Below are positions 35,479 to 46,300 of a stretch of DNA of 64,000 nt, in pieces. The translations under genes were made by a program, and so were the position numbers. The notes beneath the pieces are model-generated. The model was not told where the DNA came from, searched no databases, and saw nothing but the letters and a program-made list of their open reading frames with translations. Positions within the stretch are counted from its first letter, which is position 1; every line of letters starts with the position of its first letter. Source of the DNA: Circinella minor (Eukaryota; Mucoromycota; Mucoromycetes; Mucorales; Lichtheimiaceae); assembly GCA_016758965.1 (NCBI GenBank), contig JAEPRB010000121.1, positions 1-64,000 on the forward strand, written 5' to 3'.

Positions 35479-37868
35479 ATGAACCGCTTCGTCCGGCCGT
35501 CGAAATATCGTCATGTATTTGGTACTGCTTCCAAAAGAGAATATTGTTATGATAATGTTCGCGTTAGTTTGAATGCTTGGGATACCAACATGGTCCAAGT
35601 CAACCCGGTATGAACTATATAGACATGATAGGGGTGTGATGGTGATGATGATGATAACAGAGTATGAAGCTAGGTTGTGTTTATATGAAGGAGTGTTTAA
35701 GATACTAAAACTTGATAATATATGTTGTTTATCCAGCTTTTTGTTTCTATGAACTGGCAATCATCTGGTGGTGGTGCATTTGCAGTTATTCCTTTATCTC
35801 AACAGGGTATGACCACTTTAATTATTTTTATTGGTGAAATGGGCTATGAGGATAGAGCAAGGAGGGAGAGAGAGAGAGAGGAAAGAGACAAGGGTGAAGA
35901 ATATTATGCTAGGTCATTTTTTTTTTACAACTATATATTTTTCTATGGAATTTTTATAGGCAAGCTTCCCGAAAACTACCCTCTTTACCGTGGTCACACT
36001 GCCCCTGTATTGGATACTGATTTTAATCCTTTCAATGACTATGTCATTGCTTCTGGTGCTGAAGATAGCAAAGTCATGATTTGGACTATTCCTGAGGAGT
36101 ATGATGAAGATCTTCAAGAAGTCCAACCTGTATTGAAACTTTCAGGACACGGCCGGTAAGAAATAAAGCAGGGGAAGGTTATAAATATAAAGGGTGGATC
36201 AAAATCTTAAAGTGAATATAAAAGTATTAAGGATGATAGGAAAGGTCGTTTGAAATAAAAAAAAATGGGTATTATTTTTGCTAATGATATGTTAAATATG
36301 AAATCATTACCCTTTTTTTTAATCTTTCAATAGCAAAGTGGGTCAAGTGTTGTTCCATCCTACAGCCAGCAATGTCTTGGCATCTGCTAGTACAGACTTG
36401 ACAATTAAACTTTGGGATATTGAATCCGGCCAAGAAAGACAAGAAGTCACTGGACATACAGAAATCATTCAATCATTGGCATACAATTACAATGGCTCTC
36501 TCTTGGCAACCACTTGTCGTGACAAACGTCTCCGTATTTTTGATTTGCGTAGCAACCAAGTGGTTCAAGAAGGCGCCGGTCATCAAGGTATTAAGGGTTC
36601 GCGTGTTGTGTGGCTCGGCGATTCTGATCGTCTTGCCACCACTGGCTTTTCCAAGATGAGTGATCGCCAATTGAATTTGTGGAACACTGGTGATCTTAGC
36701 AAGCCTATCAAGTCTGAATTTATTGATACTTCATCTGGTGTTATTATGCCTTTCTATGATAATGATACAAGTATGTTGTATCTTGCTGGCAAGGGGTAAA
36801 ACTTTTTCATTGTTTTTTTTTCGTATGCAGCATATATCGTCACCTTGCATACCTAAGTGGGCTAATTTCCATATTCTTTTTTTTTTTTGCTTCTTGTTTA
36901 TAGTGACCGTACTATCCGTTACTATGAGTATGAAAATGATTCACTTTATCACCTCAGTGATTATAGAGATGTTGAAGCACAAAAGGGTAAGCAACACTGT
37001 TTAAAGAATATGGGATAGAATGCGATATTAATAACTTTTAATTATTTAGGTCTTGCATTCATGCCCAAGCGTGCTTTGAATGTCAACGAATGTGAAATTG
37101 CTCGTGCTTATAAGATTACTACCAACTTGATCGAACCTATCTCTTTCAAGGTGCCTCGTAAGGTAATATAAAAAGCTTGTGGATTTTTTTTTCAATACGA
37201 CCCTATCCTACTCTTTTTTCTCATATTAAAACAATTGTCGATTTTACTGATTTGTATAAACATACATCTTAATATTAGTCTGATGCATTCCAATCTGATA
37301 TTTTCCCACCTGCCATTGGTGATGAACCTGCTCTTACTGCAGAAGAATGGTTTAGCGGTAAAAATGCAGACCCCAAAAAGATTGATCTTTCTCAGGGTTT
37401 CCAAGCAAAGGAAAAGCAAGAATTCACACCATCCGCCCCAGCGGAAGAAACTGAAGCTCCTCCTGCTGCAGCTCCCCCAAAGAATGAAAAGGATGTAAGT
37501 AAATAATATAGTTAATTATATGGATTTATATTATAAAAGAAAACCTAACAACTAATATCAACTTGACACGTCTATTTATTGTTTTTCTTCAGTACCAAGA
37601 AGCATACCATGAACTCCGAAAAGAAAATGATGAGTTAAAGAACACTGTATCTCAACGTGATGTCAAGATCCGTGTTTTAGAAATTGAAGTGGAAAAATTG
37701 AAGAAGGAATTGACAGAACTTCAAACTAGTAAGAATACAGAAACGAACGAACAAGAAAAAGAAGAAAAGAAATCCGAAACTACTGAATCAGACCAGCAAA
37801 CCAATACCACCGATACTCCTGCTCCCGCTGCTGAAGCAGAAGAAGAATCCGAAAAAAAGGATGATTAA
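35479..37868 (+). CDS. CRN1: Coronin, actin-binding WD-repeat protein
   Basis: Eight exons (35479-35607, 35737-35806, 35960-36155, 36334-36795, 36904-36986, 37050-37162, 37279-37494, 37593-37868) give 514 aa. Coronin starts with MNRFVRPSKYRHVFGTASKREYCYD, the basic N-terminal signature, followed by a WD40 propeller (GHTAPVLDTDFNPF, GHGRKVGQVLFHPT, GHTEIIQSLAYNYNGSLLATTCRDK, GDRTIRYYEYE) and the conserved C-terminal extension (GLAFMPKRALNVNECEIARAYK, EPISFKVPRKSDAFQSDIFPP). A linker rich in Pro/Ala/Glu and a C-terminal coiled coil (about residues 424-470, ELRKENDELKN...) for oligomerisation follow. It regulates Arp2/3 and cofilin at cortical actin patches. Shorter unique region than yeast Crn1 (651 aa). 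Confidence 0.96.
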
Positions 37869-38106
37869 TTAATTCAAATTTGTATATTTTTTTCCTCTTT
37901 TTTTTAATATTTGTTGAATAAAAAAACACGCAGCAATTTTATACACGTGGTTTTTATTATTATTATTAAAGTATTTTATCATTATTTTATTATTGCTATT
38001 TTATTATAAATTTCTAATAGTCTATTTTATATATACACATTTTATTATTAGTGAAATAATCCTCTTATATTTATATAATAAAATCAAATATACCAGATTA
38101 TTATAA

Positions 38107-39943
38107 TTATTTACCTGCTGCCCAACCATTTTCCTTTAAAAAATCTTCAATGGCTTCTTTTAATGATCGGTTTGGTATAAGATCTTTTTCTGCACACGGT
38201 CGTCCAGTAATTGGGTCTACATTTCCATTTCTTGCAAAATGATCAATTAGGGATTGTCGCTCGTAAGTGAAACCATCTATATAGAATATATCGCATTATG
38301 TATGTCAGTAGTCCAAAAATAATAATGGTAAAAAATTAATGATAACCGTAGACATTTTACTAACCAGGTGTAAAAACAGGATCATGCATTATATTAAAGG
38401 ATATCTTATCAAGATATGCATCCGGAATTTCTCGACGCTAAACAAAAATACAAAAATAAGACGAAAACTCTGCTAAAGATATTTCCGTCATCGTTTTTGG
38501 GTGACTTTCAATTACCATTAAGTTTTCTTTAGATTGTTCGAATACTTTTTGAATCTTAGTTTCTTGTTCGTCCTACAAACAACAAAAAAAAGTTAGTACT
38601 TTAATTATTTTCATGTAAACTCAAGGTTTATATATACAAAACTTACAGTAAGATAGTTAATTTCATCTATTTTTTCTTCATCATCACCAGCGATTTGGAG
38701 CTGTCGTTGTCTATCAGCTTCTACCAAACCCTTAACATATTGTAGCAATGAAGACTCGCGTTCCAGACGTGCTGCTTCTTGATCATCCCATTTCTAAAAA
38801 GAATAAAAAAAAATTGTCAAAATCTATGTCCCCAAAATAGACAGATATAACATTATGCATACATGCACGCACACGCACAAAAATAACTTACTCTTTTCCG
38901 AGCAGTCAATAATGCTTGTAAAATATCATTGACATATTTAACCCTTTGTTGAATAGCAAGTTCGTATCCTGAATATTACAATCCTCATTAGGTTTTCGTT
39001 CCAGATCCATAAATAAATTTCTTCTCAATTTTCCTTATTTAAAAATCACATACCTGTATTTAATTTACTCAATGCTATTACATAAAAAATATAATATATT
39101 TTAGAATCATTTTACATACTTAATAATGGACATCAACCTTCTTCCAAACGGTTACCTTCCGTATGCTGCTTCTTTTCAATTAGAGCTTGTCCAAGCTAAT
39201 AATCATAATAACTGTCTATGTCAGAAAAGAGAAGAGAATAAAGAATAGATGCAATTATTTTTTTATGGACATACCAGATAGTATGCCTTGACTAATTGTG
39301 TTCATGAGTTAGAGAAATAAATGTATAAGCGTTGATATGGTTATAATTGGATATAGGTCGTGCTTAATGCAAACTTATTTTTTTTTTACCTGTTGTGGGG
39401 TCAAGATCAATTGCCTTACGTGTATCGGAAATCACATTATCGTATTGTTCAAGCTTATCAAGTTATTTTTAATATTATGACCATCACGTTTAGTAAATAG
39501 CTTAATAAATGGATTATGTCACTAAATACCCCCCCCCCAAAAAAAAAGCCCAACTCCACTATAAAGCATACCTTTGAATAGCATAGTGCTCGGTTCGTAT
39601 AATAAATACGTTCTTCCGGGTCTTTTATCTGGCATGGAAAAGGATTATCACATTGTTAGCTTTTGAAAAAAAAGGTGGGGGGGTATTCAATCTTGAAGGA
39701 CTGGCATTGTTTGTTATTTTTTTTTTTTTGTATGGGAAAGAAAATCTCACAATCGCGGTCGAATATTCTTTAATAGCATCTTCATAGCGATGTTCAGCAA
39801 AAAGCTTATTTCCTAAAAGAATATTAAAGCAAAATCTCGGTTCAAATGTCAGATATCCATTGCATCATAAAAAAAACCAAAATGTTTTCCTTCAAACCAA
39901 CATTACCTGCTTTCTTGTAAGCTTCAGCTTCGTCTTTTCCCAT
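38107..39943 (-). CDS. STUB1: CHIP/STUB1 E3 ubiquitin ligase (TPR + U-box)
   Basis: Twelve exons, several tiny: 39943-39907, 39812-39751, 39628-39572, 39453-39390, 39291-39275 (17 nt), 39195-39138, 39074-39054 (21 nt), 38968-38892, 38793-38647, 38572-38516, 38437-38365, 38276-38107. They join in frame to 279 aa (human CHIP 303). N-terminal TPRs: KKAGNKLFAEHRYEDAIKEY, ERIYYTNRALCYSK, TRKAIDLDP, KAYYLLGQALIEKK. A charged helical linker leads to the U-box from about residue 200: RREIPDAYLDKISFN, MHDPVFTPDGFTYERQSLID, PITGRPCAEKDLIPN and the terminal ENGWAAGK. CHIP docks on Hsp70/Hsp90 EEVD tails and ubiquitylates clients. Because no exon is long, the gene is easily missed by ORF searches. Two introns use GTTG/GTTA donors. 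Confidence 0.93.
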
Positions 39944-40218
39944 ATTCGCTTTTTTTTTTTATGATCGTTTTATTAAAGAGGAAAAATGAATACACGGGGT
40001 CGTTGTCAATTTTTATTTTCGGAAACCAAAAAAATAATGATGGGGTTATTGTTCTTTCCGTTTCCATTTTTCTTTAAATGACAAATCAAAATAGATAGCA
40101 TTATAGTATACACGGTATCCATGGCAACTTATATCCACAATAGCATAGTATTATTATGATTATTATTATTACGAGTATTATATATTATTTTAATTCTATT
40201 GTACTATGTCGACGAGAG

Positions 40219-42802
40219 TTAGCAACCCTTCAGTTCTCGTCCTTCTTTCCACTTTTCTCGATTACGCTGAATGTAGGCGACGAACGGGCAGGAAACAAGA
40301 AGTATACTACTAAGAATAGTAAAAAATGGTCCCGGACCCAAAAGATTTTGTAGTTCGATTGTTGTAAACTTTCCAACCGCCATCAATATACATCTTATAG
40401 TTTGAATACATGCTATTTTATGTGTTAAATTAAATTTATAAATATTATTAAATGATATAAAAAAAACCTATTCAATGTATATTTATGTATAATACTGTAC
40501 CTTGAGCCGAAGAGCCATGCTTTGGAAACGACTGCACAGCGTACACAGTTATGAAGGAGCTTACAATCGAAAATCCAAATTGAACTAAAGATAAAAATAG
40601 TACAAGTGATTGTTAGTATGCATATATACATATACAGTATAAGTTTTTAAAAAAGATAATTAAAAACCTACTAAACACCAAGCAAATAATCCCTGATGAA
40701 AAATGTACATTTTTTTCTGTGCTCCACCCATACGTAGTGAATCCTGTAGCAAGAAAGAACCCACCTACAAATTGCCACTTGAGGCTTAAACGCATTTCTG
40801 GATATATTGGGTTGTCGTTCATTTTTGCATTATTGGTTCGGCGCATATAGATACGATCCGACATTGACCCACTTAACCAAGTTCCTGCTGTATTACCAAT
40901 AATTCCAACAATATAGAACAATCCAACAAATGTAGGCGAAAATTGATACTGTATGCTGTACGCCCATGTGAAGGAAATAGCAGATGCGTTGTTTGTAAAA
41001 CCTAACAAACCAAGATACGAGCAACAGAGTAACATGTTTGGAAATTTGAGCAGTTTCAATGAGGAAAATGGATTGACCATGTTATCTTTCCAAGAAGTAG
41101 CTTTTGTTTTACTGTTATTTTTTGTTGTTGAATCATTCACGCCACCAGTTGCTTCAAAATCATAACGGCATTCTTGTTTACTTTGAGAAGGATGCAAGTT
41201 GGTTTCAGGTAGCACGAATACAATGACAAGCCATAAAACACTATAACCAATAACAAATCCCCAAAAAATACTACGCCAGCCAAGATACTGTGTGAGAACA
41301 CCGCCTATAAAAGGCCTAAGAGCAGATGATGTTATATTGTTAGTAATATTAGACTACTGCTAGTATACAAATGTGTGACATTCTACTTTGACTATTATTC
41401 ATATACACTGCTATAATTTCCACTTACGAAGAGACCATACAATATAAGCTCATACAACCATACCACGACATTGCCTTACCCCTTTCAGAGTCTTGAAATA
41501 CATCATTAATCATTCCAGCTCCCAATGCATCACTCTGTAAATGTTTAAATATAATACAATCCACAGTTAAGTTACATATTAGCACTTTTTTTACTATATA
41601 TCTATACACTACAGCTTATATTACCAATATCGCTTTTTATGTACTTACAGCAGCAGCACCAATAGAGCCTGTTAATCGAAAACCAAGTAGCATTCCAATA
41701 TTAATAGATAATGCAGAACCAATGTTTCCTAAAACTAAAAAGACGTTGGATGCAATAAACACCCTTCTACGTCCTATTGACGACATTCAAAAGAAAAAAA
41801 TTAAAATTCATTTGGTTAACTAGGTTATAATGAATAAATAACACATTATAGTAATAGATATAGTGTGATAATATACATACCATACCCATCGGCATAAGAA
41901 GCCCAGATAGCACTCTATTATATATGGTTAAAAAAGGTTCTTACTCGCATTTAACATCTTATCAAAACGGCGGTACATTATACAAAGGATTGTTATTTAT
42001 TTACCAATAAGCCAATCATGAGCGACTGCATAGCCACTGTATAATGTAATAGTCAATAAATTTAGTAAAGGATTCTTTGTGTATATAAACACACACTGTT
42101 GCTACGTATTGAAATGATGGTATCATCAGTATTACCTGTCACGTTTGTAATGGTAGCAGTGGTATTTAGTTCATCTTGAATAGCGGGTAACGCAGGAAGC
42201 TATATATAATGAGTTGGAAGGAGAAAACAATAATACTCAGTAAACATGTATATATATATATATATGAAAATTATGATTGACGTACCAGTCCACTCAAACC
42301 TGCTTGATTTCTTTGAAGCAACAATACTTAGTTAAAGTCAAATAGCAAACATACGTATCGTATTTAGTACTGTTTTTAATATAGGGATAAAAACTTACAA
42401 GATTTGAGACACGGCTGCAACTGCAAAAACGATATATTTTTTTGCTTGTGTAAACTCTTTTTTTTTGTCACATGTAGTAGTAGATGATATTGTTGATAAT
42501 GGACCATCCAGTTTATTATTACTCTTGTGAGCTGTACGTGAACAATCACTATTAACCAACTCTCCGCTTTTTATTTCATCTGACATATGTAGCAAGCTAT
42601 TTTCTTTTTGTTTTACATGAGCGGTAACCTATATAACATTTATTCGAATTTATAGTAATAATAATAATAAAATACCTTCTAAAGAGTGCTTTGACTTATA
42701 GTTTGCCTCATTTTCGATTCTGCCACTATGTATTATATCTATATTATTATTATCATTATTACTATTTTGCCACTTGTCGTCTTTATTTGTTTTCGACGAC
42801 AT
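40219..42802 (-). CDS. Major facilitator superfamily transporter, DHA-like
   Basis: Eleven exons (42802-42676, 42603-42399, 42310-42286, 42199-42136, 42036-42005, 41914-41881, 41773-41649, 41534-41428, 41315-40672, 40584-40501, 40412-40219) give 546 aa. A polar cytosolic N-terminus of about 100 residues precedes the membrane part. TM1-TM2: YIVFAVAAVSQIL...LLPALPAIQDELNTTATITNVT; motif A SAIWASYADGYGRRRVFI; TM4 RLTGSIGAAASDALGAGMI; then a central loop and the second half (FPNMLLCCSYLGLLGFTNNASAISF, IVGIIGNTAGTWLSGSMSDRIYMRR). It resembles fungal Dtr1/Qdr/Aqr drug:H+ antiporters. The TM5 motif C (GPxxGPxIGG) is degenerate: YGCMSLYCMVSSPFIGG. Substrate unknown. Transcribed in tandem with CHIP, 275 bp upstream of its start. 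Confidence 0.88.
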
Positions 42803-43351
42803 AACCGAAATAACGTTGTTTTGAGCAGACTTGATGATATGGTGCTAATAATATGTACAAATTTAAAAAAGAAGAGAAATCCTTGAAATGAATTTTTCCT
42901 TATTGTAGCGTGGCATGTTAAATACCCCTACAAAGAGAAATAAAAAGGAGAAGTTCTTTTTTTAGCTGCTTATTCGGCACCTCTTGTATGCTGCATGAGC
43001 GCTCCTTGCATATCGGGATAATCGATGGGTACATATAAAGCACCAAATAAAAATATTATGACATACGTATAACATCATTATTGTGATAAATTCGATGAAG
43101 AAAAAAAGCTTTAAGTAGATAGGTGTCTTTATTAAATAAGAGGTCAGTCAGTGCTGTAAGTATTTTTTTCAGAATTGTACAATTTCAATTTTATCTGGGC
43201 TGTCGCACTTTTCTACGAAAAAAGTAGCTTTTATTATTCTCAGGGGTAATCCTGTTCAGTTTTCATAGTATACATCACAATTTGAAATGTTATATATTGA
43301 AACAAAAAGGCGTTATTTCCGCCAATAATGTAATAAAAAAGTATACTAGTT
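42803..43351. other. Intergenic region MFS to GGT
   Basis: 549 bp; promoter of the MFS gene and 3' end of the GGT gene. No gene supported. Confidence 0.5.
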
Positions 43352-46300
43352 TTAAAGTTTATTGGATATAATAGCAGGAGCAGCGTGGCCATCAGCTCGT
43401 GGATCACTACCAGCAGCCAATACATATCTACCTGGTAGTGTATCTTTATTTCGTGCGCGAATAATTTGCCCGCGACCGAACGTTATCAAGCGACCATGAC
43501 CCTTGACAGAATAACAAGTATGGCCCATTTCTTCTAATTTATTAATAACAGTGGCTTCGATGCCTTCTTCAAGATGCACGATGGAGATAGACATATCGGT
43601 AAAACTTCTAAGAGTGGTTGGTAATTTGGGCTGATTTGCTTCTGGAGGAGAGATGCAAATTCTCGGTAAGTCGATAGCATGCTGAGGATTTTCGGAATAA
43701 CGTAACATATTCAGAAAAATTTGAACGTGACCCTGTGCTTGCATGAACGCACCAACCACTGTAATTTTATATTAATTATTATTTTTACTATGACCATACA
43801 TTTTTCGCAAACCATATATCTATTTTCGTCTTTGATATATATATTACTTTTTTTTTCAAAAAAAAAACATAAAACATAAAACACATTACCACCAAAGCAC
43901 ATATCAAGTTCTTGCTCCCCAGAGTCCGTTTTTCTTGTGACCATGGACGGAATAAGAGTGTGATACGGACGTTTTTTCGGCTCGATACAATTGGGATGAT
44001 CTTTAATAATTACAAAACTACAACCTCTATTATGAATAGGAAAGCCACAATCTTTGGGTATGACATATGTCTAACAGATGTTAATATTATTTTTGTAAAC
44101 ATTGGAAAAAAAAAAGATAAAATGAAGTTAAAAAAATTAAATTATAAGCTGTTCACAGAATTCATTCATATAATAAAACTTTTACCACTCATGAAACTTA
44201 CTCCAAAAGGACTATAGATAGAAACCTAGGTAATTTAAAGCATCATACTTATTTGTTAGTAGCTTACGGGTATCATAGGGTGGTGGTTTTAAATATTACA
44301 CCATGGGAAATAAAGTGAACAAAGTGAACAAAAGTGAACAAAGTGAACTTGCGATTTGAAAGTCAGTAGGGTATTCTTTTTTTGGAAAGCAGTGTAACAA
44401 AAATAATCCAATCATAACTCGTGAAATAAGATAATATACGTAAATATTTTATTATTAAAAATTCATATCATTTATATTATTATATATCATTGTTGGGATG
44501 GGGGTGTTCGCGTGCTGATTGGGAAGTAACTGGGAAGCTACATGTTTCCTCAGTCGTCGAGCAGGTGAAAGAGCGGGAAAGGAGGATGAGGAAATAGGCG
44601 GAGGAGGTTGTTCGGGTTTGTGTAGACTTGTTATATACTATCGTTGTTGTTGAATTGTAGATGATCATGATAATGACGAAGAGATAGATGGGGGAATCGG
44701 TGGTGGTGGTAGCCTATAAAAGAAGTTCAGAATTAGAAAATTACCAAAAATATTACCAAGTTTTTATTACCACTGTACCTACATTTGCTCTTGGGTATTG
44801 GATAAAAAAAACCACTTTTAGTACATCTAGTTTAACTTACATTGACAAATATGATTCTTGATTTCGTAATATTGAAGTAGGTAAAGCTCCTCGTAGGCTA
44901 AATACACTCATACAGTTCCTACTCATATCTGTTTGTACCAAATGATATATAAAATATTGTTAGATATTGTTACTTACCTAGCCCACTGAACACCAACAGA
45001 AAACTTGCCGAGTCATTTGGATTTGTCCTATATAAGAATTAAATGTATAATATTATAGTTTTAATTATATTATTGTATAGACGTACCATATACAGATGCC
45101 AGACATAGTCATCCGCTCCAAGAAAACTTGATACATTGGTGAGACTAGTACTTACTACAAGGACTAGTGGTGTAAGCGGCACATATTTTGTTGAGCTTAT
45201 TTTATGTTTACACGAGTATGAAGGTATGTTTCCGGTTGAATTTACGCTATAAATTATGATATGTGAGTATTATACATAGGCAATCTTTACTTCGTCATTA
45301 GAAGAGGGATGTCCCCTTCGTTTAGCAAGGTTGTATTCGGCAGTACACTGTGAATAAAAGCTGCACATTATCACCATGAAAAGGATGAATTCCATTTGTC
45401 ACCGATGTTGAAAATATCAAGAGCTATCCCGGAATGTTTAAATTAACACTGATCAATGATAAGCATGTTTTGATCAATCCTGGGATGGTTCCAGCAGACG
45501 TTAACATCACAGATTTACCAAGGGGTCAAAAAGCTTTTTTAATACAGAAGTTTGAATAATAAAAACTTTTTACAAAGATATGGAAAGTGAAAAAAAAAAC
45601 TTTGGTGACTAGTGTGCTAAGCCCTGGGGTTCTAATATGGAAGTTTGTGTACAAAAAATGGTTCACTTTGTTCACTTTGTTCAATTTGTTCACTTTGTTC
45701 ACTTTTTGACCCATATAAGGAAGTTTGTGTACCCAATAATGTTCACTTCGTTCACTTTGTTCACTTTACTTCCCATGGTGTTAAGTATAAAGGAAATTTA
45801 CAATAAAGCTACACGCATTTCCTTCACCATCAACAACAGAAAAGTATACCGTATTACTTGCTTGCTCTGGATAACCTTTTTCAATCGCATCGTTTCGCTT
45901 ATGCATATTCACCAATTTCGCACGCTCAGACAAGTATTTTTTGCTCAAGAACTGTTCAGGCGATGGTACTGTAAGGTGGTTTACTTGTGGATCGGTCACA
46001 TAATACCGCGTATCAGCAAACGCTATACGCAAAGACTCAATAATAACATGCAGGTATTCAGCTGAATTATGCTCGTAATTGGATAAATCCAATCCATGTT
46101 CTTCTTCTAGTGCGCGAATAATTCCCAATGCAACAAGTGCAGTGATGCCTTGACTGTTGGGAGGAACTTCCCATAATGTCAATCCATGGTAATCAATGGA
46201 AATTGGTTCAACAATTTCGGATGTATGCGAAGCAAGATCCTCATGTGTCATCACTTCCCCACGAGTCTGGATAGCATCAACTATAGCATCAGCAATAGGT

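Larger units (their letters stand above)
44299..45780. mobile_element. 1.48-kb TIR DNA transposon inside GGT intron 9
   Basis: Terminal inverted repeats start CACCATGGGAA and continue with tandem AAGTGAACA-type nonamers; left TIR 44299-44348, right TIR 45741-45780, about 31 nt matching with one mismatch before a 1-nt slip. A 3-bp duplication TTA flanks it (44296-44298 and 45781-45783). 3-bp TWA duplications are typical of PIF/Harbinger, while a CAC terminus is typical of CACTA; the superfamily is left open. The interior has no intact transposase, so it is non-autonomous. It lies between donor GTAAAT (45801) and the TACTAAC branch point (about 44260) of the host intron, so the coding frame is unbroken. 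Confidence 0.85.

Noticed and set aside
35640..35665. C-box-like GATGATGATGA in coronin intron 1 as a snoRNA
   Set aside because: No D box (CTGA) or terminal stem within the intron; it is a short GAT microsatellite.
45526..45714. Open frame with VNKVNK repeats at the transposon right end
   Set aside because: It is the translated form of the terminal GTTCACTTT repeats, not a protein gene.
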